A program made the position numbers and the translations under genes. A stretch of 64,000 nucleotides of DNA from Dasypus novemcinctus (taxonomy: Eukaryota > Chordata > Mammalia > Cingulata > Dasypodidae). This document shows, piece after piece, positions 10,310 through 22,264 of the stretch. The stretch is taken from assembly GCF_030445035.2 (NCBI RefSeq), contig NC_080683.1, positions 114,685,225 through 114,749,224 on the forward strand, written 5' to 3'. The notes beneath the pieces were generated by a model. That model had not been told where the DNA came from. It did not search any database and worked only from the letters and a program-made list of their open reading frames with translations. Within the stretch, counting starts at the first letter, position 1. Every line of letters begins with the position of its first letter.

Positions 10310-12783
10310 TTTCTTCTGAGTATTTTATTTTATTTCAAAAAAAATTTTTTTGGCTTTATTTCTGGGAAGTTGCGGATTGCAGAAGGGTCATAACTGTGGC
10401 AGGGGAGGCTCACTGGTGCAGGATGTTGGCAGTAGTAGGATGTATGGGGAGGAATGTACCTGGAGCATGCCTCTATGGAATATGAATGTGTTCTTGTGGT
10501 CATGAGGTGTTGTCTCAGTGAGCGGAGACCCACAATAACTTAAAGAATGTTGAATTCCCATCCTGGGAAGTCCTGCTAAACTCTCTTATAGAGTGGCAAG
10601 AATCCTTAGAGTATGTGGGCAGTGCCTAGCAAAGGAGAATAGACCAACATGTCAGGCACTTGATACAGATGCTTGTATTTATGTACCTTGTTCTTGTGAA
10701 ATTGAAACTTCACCTAGTATTATATATTGCCCAAGGTAACCTCCTGAAAACCTCCTTGTTGCTCTAAGCCAAGCTCAGCATATAAACACAGTACCTTCCC
10801 CACAGCATGGGACATGACTCCCAGGAATGAGCCTCCCTGGCACTGAGGGATTATTACCAAGTGCCAATTAGTAATGCATTTGGAAAAAGACCTTGACCCA
10901 AAAAGGGAAATATTAAATACAAATGAGTCTTTATGACTAAGAGATTTAACGTGAGTCAGGAGGTCATTCCAGAGATTATGCTTATGCGTGTCTAAGGAAG
11001 CTCATACTGACTGACACAGTAAACAATGCTTCAAGCAGGAGGGCTCCTGAGGGCTCTAAAGACATCTAGACATTATAGGAAGAGCAGACAATCCCAGGAA
11101 TTTGGCACCCTGGCAGTGGGTCTTATCTTGGAATATATGATAACCTATTCCCCCAATGTATCGGAGTTAGGCTCATTTATAATTTTCCTGCACTTTGTTC
11201 TTATGCCCCTTTTATCTGAACCCATAATTAGCACTATACCTGTTAAATATGTGTCCCAGAGACTTAAATCTTCTGGCTGTTCATATGCCAGTTGAACCCT
11301 GAAACTCAGCAAATTTGCAACCAACACCTACTCTCCAGTCCATTGGACTTGCCCAAGACAACCAACAAAAGGATGATGATGGACAATGCCCACCTGTATT
11401 AGTCAGGGTTCTCTAGGAAAACAGTATCAACAAGGGATATCTGTTGATAGTGAGAGATTTATCAGAGTCTCTCATGCAGCCATGGGGATGCACAAGTGTT
11501 GAAAACACTCTCACCCAGATCCTTGCTACCTATAAGTGTGGAAGTAGGGGAATCCAGTGATGCTATTTTGTGGATTTCAATTGCCAACTCGCACCATGGA
11601 CTATTAGCAACCTCTTCATTATTGGAAAGGGGGTTATCAGTAACCTTGAGTCCAATTAGAGTAGAAAGACAATTGCAAAACTCCTAAAACCACCTCAGAC
11701 ATCCAATGTTTAAGACTCTGTCCCTCAAGAACCACTCCCAATACCAAGCTGTATTAGTCAGCGTTCTCTAGGGAAACAGAATGAACAAGGGATATCTGTC
11801 AATGGTAAGAAATGTATCAAAGTCTCTCATGCAGCCTTGGGGATGCACAAGTCCAGGTTCTGCAGGCAGGCTGCAACCAGGAGCTCTGATGAAAGTCCAA
11901 TGAAGATTCTTGACAAATTCTGGGAGATATTGACTGTCCAAAGAAGAGCTGGGAAATTCTCTCTCAATGCTGGAATCACTTCCCCTTTTAAGGGATTCAA
12001 CTGATTGGGTTAAGCGTCACTCACTGCTGATGGCAATCTCCCTGATTGATGTAATTATAACCAGCTATCTATTATTTACAACTGCAGTAAAGTCAATGGT
12101 GACTCAAGTCCATAAATGCCCTTGTATTACAGTTAACCCAGTGCTTACTTGACCAAACAACTAGGCACAATTACCTGGCCGAGTTGACACAATAGCCTAA
12201 CCATCACACCATCCCCCCCAAAAAAACCAGAGTGTTTACAAGGCAAGCAAGAAAGTTCCATCAATCTGCTCCAATGGGATTAAGCCTCTCAATCAGAAGC
12301 AGAGTGAGCATCACCATCCCAAAATCCCCAAGATTGAGGAATGAACAAACATAAGGGGGGAATGTAGTCTACCAAAGTAGACTTATTATTATTCTAACTA
12401 TAGAAGAACTTGTGACATTGATATAAAGGCAGTGGTCACTAGAGGTTCTGAGAGGAGGTAGAGGGAAGAATAGGTGTAACGTGCGACATTTGGAGGACAC
12501 TGGAATTGTTCTGCTTGACATTGCAATGACAGATACAGGCCATTATACATTTTGTCAAAACATAAAATTGTGCAGTGCAAAATGTAAACCATAATGTAAA
12601 CTAAAGACCATGGTTAGTGGTTATGCTTCAATATGTGTTCATCAATTGTAATAAATGTACCACAATAATAAAGGATTTGTTAATGGGGGAAAATCTGGGT
12701 GGGGGAGGTGATGGGTATATGGGAATACCCTATATTTTCAATGTAACATTTATGTAATCTAAAGTTCAAATAAATAAATAAAG
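10310..12783 (+). mobile_element. L1-tailed non-autonomous retrotransposon, longest copy
   Basis: This block interrupts the L1 and is the longest member of a family seen again at 21652, 23700, 42774 and 48210. Family marks are TATGCTTATGC, GGCACCCTGGCAGTGG, GCATCACCATCCCA, GAGGTTCTGAGAGGAGG, ATTGTTCTGCTTGACATTGC and TATGTGTTCATCAATTGTAA, then an AAATAAATAAATAAA tail. No conserved ORF is visible. The last 200 bases are similar to the L1 3'UTR copies at 27000-27200 and 43340-43460. LTR sequence at 11395-12208 interrupts it. The left boundary is approximate, and about 100 bases of host L1 appear to be missing at the junction. Confidence 0.7.
11395..12208 (-). mobile_element. ERVL/MaLR-like LTR, partly duplicated
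   Basis: Read on the plus strand this begins TGTATTAGTCAGGGTTCTCT and ends ACCATCACA, the reverse complement of the LTR at 33251-33697. The flanks CCACC (11390-11394) and CCATC (12209-12213) resemble a 5-base target duplication. The start motif recurs at 11750 (TGTATTAGTCAGCGTTCTCT), and the first roughly 105 bases are present twice. The 11503-11749 stretch between them does not match the rest of the LTR. Confidence 0.65.
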
Positions 12784-13596
12784 ATTTGAATAGACCTTCT
12801 CCAAAGAAGATATACAAATGGTCTGTAAGTACATGAAAAGATGCTCAACATCATTAGCCATTTGGGAAATGCAAATCAAAACCATAATAAAATACCGTTT
12901 TCCACCCTCAAGAATGACTACTGTTTTAAAAACTGGAAAATAACAAGTGTTGTAGAGGATGTGAATAAATAGGAACATTTGTAAAATGGTGAAGTCACTG
13001 TGGAAAACTGTTTGATTGTTCCTCAGAAAGTTAATTATAGAATTACCATATGACCCAGCAATCCCAAAACAGTTTAAAACGGAGTCTTGAACAGCTGTAT
13101 ACACACTGATGTTCATTGTGGTACTATCCCAATTGCCAAAAGATGGAAGCAACTCTGAGTGTCAATCAATACATGAATGAATAAACAAAATATGGTACAT
13201 ATACACAATGAAATATTATTCACTTGTGAAAAGGAATGAAGTTTTTATAAGTGTGACAATATGAATGAACCTTAGAGACACTGTGTTGACTGAAATAAGC
13301 CGACAAAGAAGAACACATACTGTATGATCTCACCGATAAGAACTTTTTAGAATAAGCAAATTCATAGAGTCAGAAACTATAATACACATTACCAGGGGGC
13401 AGGGTAGGGTTGGGAATGGGGAATAAATGCTTAATTGGTACAGATTGTGTTGGAAGTAATGGTAAAGTTTGGTAAGGGATGGTGGTGATTGCAGCACATT
13501 GTAAATGTAATCAATGCCACTGAATTGTATATTTGAATGTGGTTAAAAGAATATTTAGGTTGTATATATGCTATTAAAATATAAGTTTGAAAATTA
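12784..13596 (+). mobile_element. L1 ORF2 C-terminus and 3'UTR, last block of the U6-L1 chimera
   Basis: The host L1 resumes with TTGAATAGACC, AAGAAGATATACAAATGG, AAAAGATGCTCAACATC and TGACCCAGCAATCCC. Its 3'UTR follows (GCCACTGAATTGTATATTTG). It ends in an A-rich tail at AAATTAAAAA, then AAAAGGTGATA at 13597-13607, which pairs with AAAAGATAATA upstream of the U6 sequence. This is the true 3' end of the element that starts at 5893. Confidence 0.85.
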
Positions 13597-14341
13597 AAAA
13601 GGTGATAGTCTGGGGAATGCTCACCCTTGGAACCTAACCACCATATTGTGAGGAAGCCAAACAGCCACCTATAAAGTTCACATGTAGATATCCTGGCATC
13701 AGCTTGAGCTGAGGTTCCAGATGACAGCCAGCTCTGACTGCCAGACATGTGCATGAGTGAGACTTCAGATGATACCAGCCAATGCTCATTGGAATACAGA
13801 TGATATGTCCCACTCTATCTTACCCCTTTGCAGATTCATGAACAACTGTAAATGTCATCATTTAAGCCGCTAAGTTTTGGGGTAGGGAAGCAGTTGAGGC
13901 TAAACTGATAGAGGGTAGAGGGTCTGCCTACTGTATTAAGGGTCCAGGGTTCAAACCCAGGGCCTCCTGACCCATGTGGTGAGCTGACCCACACGCAGTG
14001 CTGATGCATGCAAGGAGTGCCGTGCCATGCAGGGGTGTCCCCTGCGTAGGGGAGCCCCATGTGCAAGGAGTGCAACCCACAAAGGGAGCCACCCCATGCA
14101 AAAATAGCGCAACCTGCCCAGGAGTGGTGCCGCACACATGGAGAGCTGATGCAGCAAGCTGACGCAACAAAAAAGCGACAGATTTTTCTGGTTCCGCATG
14201 ACAAAAATACAAGCAGACACAGAAGAACACACAGCAAATGGACACAAAGCGCAGACAACAGGGGAAGGGGAGAGAAATAAATAAAAATAAATCTTAAAAA
14301 AAAAATTGGGGGGTGGTTTGTTTTACAGTCATGGGTTCCAA
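13597..14341 (+). mobile_element. MLT1-type LTR, 3' half (contains a SINE)
   Basis: The LTR resumes with GCTCACCCTTGGAACCTAAC, then GACAGCCAGCTCTGACTGCC and TTTAAGCCGCTAAGTTTTGG, all typical of MLT1 LTRs. A SINE interrupts it at 13886-14305, after which GGTGGTTTGTTTTACAG completes the LTR end. Together with 5491-5892 this reconstitutes one LTR without a large gap. Confidence 0.75.
13886..14305 (+). mobile_element. DAS-type SINE, older subtype
   Basis: The head GGAAGCAGTTGAGGCTAAAC with CTGATAGAG differs from the young CCCAGTGGTTAGGG type. The body is otherwise the standard DAS body with a GGTTCAAACCC box near 13950 and an AAATAAATC poly(A) tail. The flanks TTTGGGGTAG (13876-13885) and TTGGGGGGTGG (from 14306) are an imperfect duplication. 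Confidence 0.9.
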
Positions 14342-16024
14342 GAATAATTATCAATCCAAACAACATCTTAGGGAGAGACAGAAATTAATACCTCTGTATT
14401 CTCTAGAGAAGCACTCCAAACTTGTAGACTCTCATACATCATAAAAATGTTAAGGAGAGTTAAATAATGTTAACGATAAACACTATTGATTATTATAATT
14501 TATATGACAGAGAATAGAAGTTTAAATAGTCTTTTAAGTGGGATTTTCTTTTATCACTATTCACAATTTTAAGAACTGCCCCCTAGGTATACTATAAAAA
14601 AACCCACAAAAGATCTTTTTATTCCATTCCATTGATATTTTATACCAAATGACTCAGGCAGGCAGGTGTAACAAGGATTTGATTTTCTGACTGGAGAATT
14701 TATGTTATGAAATTCTGTAGTTGAGTGTCAGGGGAAAAGTCCCCATTCTTTCACATGTTACTCAACACATTAATTGCCTGAAAAGTTTTAAGGAACAAAT
14801 ATTTTATTCAAAGGTTTATGAGTTTTTGACAAACCACCATGCAACAAAGAAACTTTTGATAAAATACCTCTTCTCAAGTAATACTAATGTTGATCATTTA
14901 TAATTTTTAAAAATATTACTACAATAAATAATTTTACTGACAATTGATTCAGGCTTATCCTGAAAACTGTTTCTTCCTTAATGCTATTTTTTTTTTTAGT
15001 AATGAGAAAGATGGCAGGAAATTAAGCAGCATGCAACTAAGTATATCACTGAGATAATAAGTCCTAATCAGACTCAATAAACAGAGAACATTTTCTATAA
15101 GAATGTTTTTAAAACTTCAGTCCAGTTCTTGAGCATTCAGTCCGATGCGTAAGAATTATTTCTTTCTATGTGTTTTAGACCAGGCAAAAGCTGAGACAGT
15201 TTTGTTCCCATTCTCAGAACATATTAGTGTACATAAATATGTTTCAATGTACAGGCAAGTATTGCTTTATCCACTAGTCAAAGCCTGTTGACAGTCAATG
15301 GAAAAGAAGAGAAAACAATACAAAGTTTAAGAGAAAAATAATATTGGAAATTGTGATGTTTTAAAAATTGCCATTTGGTTAAAAGGCCAACAAGGAAAGA
15401 AACCATGAGCTCCCTTTTATATTGGCCCCTCTTTCTTCTTCTCAGCCTTGGACCTAAAGGAATTTGCTCAATCAATTATGGACTCGTTGTGTAGAATGTT
15501 TGTCATCTGGTTTGCTTATCCTACTTCAGGAAAGATCCACTATGGAGGGGTACAGGGGTTAGTTGAGGGAATATCCAGAGAAGAGAGATATGTCAAAGTA
15601 GTTTATGTGCCTTAGGATAGGTATCCTAGAGTGCGGGTAACTGAGAATTTAGTAGAAATGTAGATCATTGTGAGCCTGTGGTAGGACTGAATTCTGGAGT
15701 CTTCCACCTCATGGCAAACTTCCAGTATTCAGTATGTACTGCAAGAAACCTAAGTATAGTACCTCATTTATCAATATAAGGAGTGTCTGGAGAAAACTTT
15801 GTAAAGAAGAAATGCAAGAGAAGATGCTTTAGTTTTGCCTTCTATCAAGGAGCAACTTGGTGCAAGGGAAAGAATACCTTTCCTCTACTATAATTAAGGA
15901 TCTCTGATTTTCATTCAGGTTTCTAATCAAGACTTTCTTAAGTTCAACTCACTTTACCCTCTTCTGTTGTCTTTTGAAAGGAAGTTTTACTAAATGACTT
16001 CTACATTTCCTTCCAGTTTAGCAT
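14342..16024. other. Unassigned sequence, no gene seen
   Basis: AT-rich sequence. The frames at 14721-14903 (plus) and 15278-15475 (minus) show no recognised domain. No repeat family was recognised. Confidence 0.5.
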
Positions 16025-16037
16025 GTGTATGATTCTT

Positions 16038-16459
16038 TTTTTTAAAGATTTATTTTTATTTATCTCCCCTTCCCCCGCCCCCCCCCCCCCCCCCAGTCAT
16101 CTGCTCTCTGTGTTCATTCACTGTGTGTTCTTCTGTGTCCACTTGGATTTTTGTCAGCGGCTCTGGGATATCGCATCTCTTTTTTGTTGCATCATCTTGC
16201 TGCATGAGCTTTCTGTGTGTGCAGTGCCATTCCTGTGCAGGCTGCACTTTTATCGCACGGGCAGCTCTCCTTACAGGGCACACTCCTTTCACGTGGGGCT
16301 TCCCTACATGCAGGACACCCCTGCATGGCAGGGCACTCCTTGCATGCATCAGCACTGCATGTGGGCCAGCTCCACATGGGTCAGGAGGCCCTGGGTTTGA
16401 ACCCTGGACCTCCCATGTGGTAGGCAGATGCTCTATCAGGTGAGCCATATCCGCTCCCC
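16038..16459 (-). mobile_element. DAS-type SINE, older subtype
   Basis: The element is on the minus strand. The tail complement TTTAAAGATTTATTTTTATT leads into a C-run near 16078-16094. The head complement GATATGGCTC lies at 16443-16452. The flanks GTGTATGATTCTT (16025-16037) and GTCTATGATTCTT (16460-16472) are a 13-base duplication with one mismatch. The 161-residue and other frames across it are SINE artefacts. Confidence 0.93.
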
Positions 16460-16472
16460 TGTCTATGATTCT

Positions 16473-19400
16473 TGAATCAGAAATACCAGCATCTGTCATT
16501 TTGGATGTAAAAACAGAAAGTACATGTATCTGGTTTATCACTAGATCTAAAAATATGAGCGAATTTTTAGCCTAAACATTTAAAGGAATGTAATTCTTCC
16601 AAAGGCTAAAAAATGCTAGCAGGACTTCTTTACACTATAAGGAAATCCTTATAGAAAACAGCAAATAATAAATAAACTATTGTAGATGCTGATTTTCATT
16701 TATGAAAGCCATTTGATATGTCTTTGAAGTACAATATTTCTCTTGATAATATTTTAGAATTGAAATTTTTGCCAATTTCTCTGTCTTTCAATATATCTTA
16801 TATAAATGAGATGTAAGACACAATATAGCCCCTGTCCTAAAATTGCTTGCAGGCAATATGAACAAAGTGGACATTAGACAAAATGCAAAAATTTTGTTAA
16901 TCAAATAATGCTAATTTTGGGATCAGTGCTTACTGGAAAGTTGATGAAGGGGACACATGGGGATTGAAAGTTGGTACGCAGAGGGTACGAAGACTGAGAA
17001 CTAGGAATCAATGTGACGTAAGAGGCTAGATACCATGTAAAAGGAAAAATGACTGAATCACATAGAGCTAATTAGCCTAGAGAATTAAAGACAAAGGAAA
17101 ACATGATTGTTGTCAGCCAATATTTTAAGAATTGTCCTGTAGAATATAGAATCAATTTATTTTGTGCTGCCCTAGAAGGGTGGGATATTTATAAGGAGTT
17201 TAATATGAAGACAATCTGAACCAACTTTTCCATCAGTAGACTGGAGCATCTTAACAAATAGTGAATTTCCCATTATGGGAAGCATCCTGTTGCAAAAATT
17301 TTTAAGAATGTTTCTTCATTTTGGAAGAGATTGGGCTAGATGAACTTTTAAGAGCCCATAAACCTCTGAGACTGTGATTCTATTTTTAATTAAATAGTAA
17401 ACTAAGACAGGGAAACATTTCAAGCATAAAATATAGACTGAAGGAAAATTCAACATTGGGAAAATGATAGGGACATAAATGTGGAATTAAGCAGAAAAGA
17501 CAGTCCAGAACTGGAAAAGAGGTCAGGAAAGAGATTTATTCAGGCAAAGCAAAGCATTTTGATGATGGCCTGGGGCCTTGATGCTAAAATTCAACAAAGT
17601 TGACAGAGTAACCAGAAGAGAAAAGGAGCAAGTCAGAAACCTGATGGACCCTGAAGAGGAATGTGGCTAATGACTGTTAAGACAGTGCAAAAGGTAGAGC
17701 AGGCAACCAGTGACTTTGAGATTATAGCACTTTAGGTAGGAAAAGACTGGGATATGGGTTATATCCTTGACTATTGTTTTTTGTGTAATTTCTGCCTATG
17801 AGATGTTGTGGAGGGGGGAAGGAAGCTAAGAAGTTGGGAGATGGTGGAAAGGAATGGTGAGGAGCTGGTATGATGGTAAGAGAGAGAATTTTCTGTAAGG
17901 CCTGAAGAGTTTAGACATAGTGTCTTTTTATCATGGTAATTTGCAACCACATAAAAGGAAATCGCTTTCTGGAAAATAAGTAGAATCCAGGCCTTTTACA
18001 TATCTGTACTTATTAATGATTACACACCACTTCAAGAAAGTGTGCTAATATCCCCACTTCTGGTCAAATTCCAAGTCAAATAATTTCACTCTACCTACCT
18101 AAATCCTCTGTTGTTTAATTGACGGAAGTCACACTTCACTCTGCTTCCTCAAAAGCAAACAAAACATGTCTGGAGTTGCTGGCACTATTATACTATGCAG
18201 TATAATGTGATTCTTAGATTTTAAAAAGTCCACAACACACTTTATATGTCCCAAAAAGAGCTCTAAATTTAGGTTGCTTGCATTTTCCCCAGCAATAATA
18301 TTTTGTATCTTCATTATTTTTTAATATATGCTTATGAAGTACCACGTTGAGGGAATATAATTTAATATGATTATTTTTATATACCAATGTGGTATCTTTC
18401 CTAAAATTGTCCTGATAAAAATCATCTTTCCAATTTTCTTATATTGTATGTGGTTCTCTTTGGAGTACTTTTTAGGTTCAATATAGAAATCCAGGAAAAT
18501 ATCAACTTTTGGTTGCTTCTTTACTTCACCTCTCACTTGTCAGTTTTTCTGAACTCTCTTTATATTAAGGCAAGACCTAACTTGGCTTGGTTGTTGGAAA
18601 ATCCTAGCATCATGGGAGGGTGGAAACTTGGCTCTAACCCAATAAACTTTCATGATAAGTCTCTTTCAGCTTCTTTTTGGTGACTTAATCTGATAACCAG
18701 AAAGAAAGGAACTGCTTAACAATATGTCAGCTTACTATCTAGTTTGGTTCACAGGTCGAAAATATAAAATTCTATTACTCATTTCTAGGATAAATGTCAT
18801 ATCTTGCAGAGACTAATCTTGTTCAACGGATGCACTTTTAAATGTATAAATCTACTTGAAAGCCAATCTGATAATAAATACATGCCTGCAGAAGGATGAT
18901 TCAGTTGTATCAATGTACTTGTCACTCAGACTTCACCAAAAAAATATAATGTGATGGGGCTGGGTGGGTGTGAAAAGCATGCAAAGTCTTGATAATAGGA
19001 AGACATTAGCCACAAAATGAAAAGGAGAAACATTGTTTTTTTAAAAAAGGTTCCAGTCAAAAAAAAATTGCTCAATGAATTTTTTAAAACTTTATGACAT
19101 GAGTACAAAGAGACAAAGTGTCAAACGGTCTGAAAAATTAACAGATCTTAAGAAAGTTTTATTTATTTTAGCCATTGTCATTATTTTAAATTGAGATTAT
19201 ACATCTCTTTTCTGATTCATTCTCAAATGATATGTTTAAAATTAGAACCATAATTTTCTTTGCTTCAAGGTAGAAACATTTTTAAAATTTGCAAATCCTG
19301 TCCTAAAAAACCACAATTGCTTTATTAATTCAACCAATCTCAGCTTCAGACACTAGATCCATGAATGCAAAGTCAAACAAAAGAGTATTAAATTATCTGA

Positions 19401-20414
19401 TATATTGGTCAGGGTCCCCTACTATTCCTGGGGACCTAACTTTGTTTTTAATTATACCAAATTAGGGTTTCTGTCCTTTCTTTGTAAAAAGATATTAGTT
19501 GCTCTTCACCTGATTCTTCTCACTTGTGCTTGTCTTTGACTTGAACTTATAATGATGATAGGTGGTAGGAGTGGAAGTTATTTTCTTTCCCTTACTTCTT
19601 TCCTGTCTTCTTTCTTCTTTCTTCTTTTTCTTCCTCCCTCCCTCCCTTCCTTCATAACTTCCTTTTGTTTACGTACTTTAGTTAAGTTAGAAATTTGACT
19701 AAAGCACTTGTTTTGCTTTTTTTCCTTTTTTTAAAATTTTTGTTTGGTTACTTATTTTGTGCTTGTGTTTAGTTGTTTAGTCTCACGCGTAATTTGACTA
19801 TAGAGCTGTGCAATAACTCCTATTAGCTGTGCACAGAACATTTACCTTTAACATCTTTCAGAATTTTGTTATATAAATTCATGTAAAAAATAATTCTATT
19901 TCCACTTACAATGTGAAGATAAGAAATATTAAATAAAAATAAATAAAATGTGTTTTCTAATAGCATTTTAAAGAACTGACAAAACATTGATAATTTGTAT
20001 GTGTGTTTTATGTAAAGCTAAAAATGAGAACATCTCATTTCCTCTTTAGAGATCCTGAGCCCTCAACTACTAATAGTGTCTCAAAATTTGCTATTATTGA
20101 ATATAACTCAATGGATTATTTCTTTGAGGGTGGGTGGGTGGATCTCTGGATTTTAAACAGGGTTTTCTAAAGCCAAAATAAATTATACCTAAAGGTCTAA
20201 GTGCCTAGTGGTTTAAAGTTTAGACACCAGGAAAATCAGTGAAAATCAACATCCTGGGGAAAGAGTAAAAACATTCACTCATATGTTTTTCATTCATTTA
20301 TTGAACTTCTACTATATGACTAGCCTTTCAGTAGAAACTGGAGTTAAAAATTGGAAAAGGAAAAATAATGCTAAAACATAAGTATACTAAAACACAGTCT
20401 GGAGAATTTTGTCG
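16473..20414. other. Unassigned sequence with a pyrimidine-rich simple repeat
   Basis: About 4 kb without a recognised gene or repeat family. A CT-rich tract (TTCTTTCTTCTTTCTTC followed by CCTCCCTCCCTCCC) lies at about 19580-19655. The short frames at 18129-19108 have no recognised domain. Confidence 0.5.
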
Positions 20415-20772
20415 TTGAATATGAAATTCTCTCTACCTGGAATACTCTTCTCTCTACTTTTTCATAGCTCCTTTCCACATTCACTTTCTTAACCTACTCC
20501 CATGACCTTTCAGGTTCAACTTGAACTTCACTCCTTCAGCAAGACCTTCTCCAATCCACAGACTTGGTCAGGTACACCTGCTGTAGAGTCTCATTATTTC
20601 CTTATAATAACTCCCAGCACATTTTATTAAAGCACTTGCTTAATGCTTTTCTTTAGGATTTTAAAGCAGGTACCTTATGGATCTTGTTTGCTGCTATATC
20701 CCTAAGACCTTGCACATTGCCAGGCCCAGAGAAGGTGCTCAATAAATATTTTTTGAATAAATGAATAAATGG
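20415..20772 (+). mobile_element. LINE2 (L2) 3' end fragment
   Basis: The plus-strand text reads like the L2 3' end: CTGGAATACTCTTCTC, then TTCAACTTGAACTTCACTCC, TTGTTTGCTGCTATATCCC and GTGCTCAATAAATATTTTTTG, ending in repeated GAATAAAT. Divergence is high, as expected for an ancient mammalian repeat. Confidence 0.8.
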
Positions 20773-20955
20773 ACATAGTTCAACACTTATAAAGGGAAAA
20801 GTTTATTTAATGAATAGATAGGGTGAAATAGAAAATATTTTCAAATATAAAAACATGACGGTTTGCAACTCCAGTTATACAACCTACTGCTTGTTGTTTA
20901 GATTCCATATGTGCTTTCAAGGATTTTTCCATTTACATCTTAAAACTAAGTTCGT

Positions 20956-21369
20956 GGAAAGTGGACTTGGCCCAATGCGTAGGGCGTCTGCCTGCCACAC
21001 GGGAGATCTGCGGGTCAAACCCCGGGCCTCCTTGACCCGTGTGGAGCTGGTGCATGTGCAGTGCTGATGCATGCAAGGAGTGCGGTGCCACGCAGGGGTG
21101 TCCCCGCATAGGGGAGCCCCACGCGCAAGGAGTGCGCCCCGTAAGGAGAGCCGCCCAGCAGGAAAGAAAGTGCAGTCTGCCCAGGAGTGGGGCCACACAC
21201 ACGGAGAGCTGACACAACAGGATGACGCAACAAAAAGAAACACAGATTCCCAGTGCCTCTGATAAGGATAGAAGCGGTCACAGAAGAACACACAGTGAAC
21301 GGACACAGAGAGCAGACAATGGGTGGGGGGGTGGTGGAGAGAAATAAATAAAAAATAAATCTTTAAAAA
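20956..21369 (+). mobile_element. DAS-type SINE, full length
   Basis: The head is GGAAAGTGGACTTGGCCCAA and the box B variant is GGGTCAAACCCCGG near 21010. The body has the usual repeated CAAGGAGTGCG motif, and the tail is AAATAAAAAATAAATC plus A run. The flanks share AAAACTAA but diverge after that, so the duplication is imperfect. Frames on both strands are artefacts of the element. Confidence 0.9.
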
Positions 21370-21651
21370 AAAACTAAAAGCTAACTTTGCCAACTCCATC
21401 TTTACTACCTTCTGATTCTTTGTTTTAGGTGATATAACCATCAAGTTACCTTGGTAAGTATGGGCACATATTTATATATTTTTAAATTAATGAAAGTTAT
21501 TAGTAAAGAAATAAAAATATACTTCTTTGTACACTTACTTAAAGACAACAGATATGTTTTGCAGTCTATGCTGTTTCTCTTCCAGTGACTAACACAGTGC
21601 CACTTGTCAGAAGTCTAGCCGAGACTGCTAAGATTTAAAAGCAGTGGTCAA

Positions 21652-22249
21652 GCCCAAGGCACAGAGAGAATCTGTAACCGCAAGCAAAATAGTCCCACCC
21701 ATCTGACCCACAGGATCAAAGTGCCCTCTCAAGTAGAGGCAGAGTAGGCATCACCATCCCAGAATCCTCAGGACTGGGAAATGAAAGACTGACTAGACTT
21801 ACTGTTATTCTACTACAGACTTACTGTGATTCTAGCAGTGGAAGAACTTTTATCATTGATGTGGAGGCTGTGGCCACTGGAGGTTCTGAGGGGAGAAAGA
21901 GGGAAAAATAGGTGTAATATGGGGGCATTTTCAGGACATTGGAATTGTCCTGAATGGCATTGCAATGCAGATACAGGCCGTTATATATCTTGTCATAACC
22001 TACAAAATTGTGTGGGAGAAAGTTTAAACTGTAATGTAAACTAATCCACACTCAATGGCAATGCTCCAATATGTGTTCATCAATTGTGACTAATGTACTA
22101 CACTAATGCAGGATATTGTTAATGTGGGAAAGTATGGGAGGGGGAGGGAGTGGAGCATATGGGAATCCCCTGTATTTTTTATGTAATGTTTGTGTAATCT
22201 AAGTATCTTTAAAATAATAAAATAAAATTTTAAAAAGTGTTTAAAAAAA
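21652..22249 (+). mobile_element. L1-tailed non-autonomous retrotransposon, 5'-truncated copy
   Basis: This copy starts at GCCCAAGGCACAGAGAGAAT and ends in a poly(A) tail. The 15-base flanks AAAAGCAGTGGTCAA (21637-21651) and AAAAGCAATGGTCAA (22250-22264) differ by one base. Together with 5' truncation they show target-primed reverse transcription. Family marks include GCATCACCATCCCAGAATCC, TTGTCCTGAATGGCATTGC and TATGTGTTCATCAATTGTG. Confidence 0.85.
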
Positions 22250-22264
22250 AAAAGCAATGGTCAA

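Noticed and set aside
13836-14366. 176-residue minus-strand frame
   Set aside because: It is a SINE artefact again, extended by chance into the flanking LTR.
16056-16541. 161-residue minus-strand frame with a glycine run
   Set aside because: It lies within the SINE. The glycines come from the C/G homopolymer near its tail.
20917-21444. 175-residue minus-strand frame, one of the longest in the window
   Set aside because: It spans a SINE in reverse orientation. Its translation repeats those at 538, 13886, 40073 and 54276.
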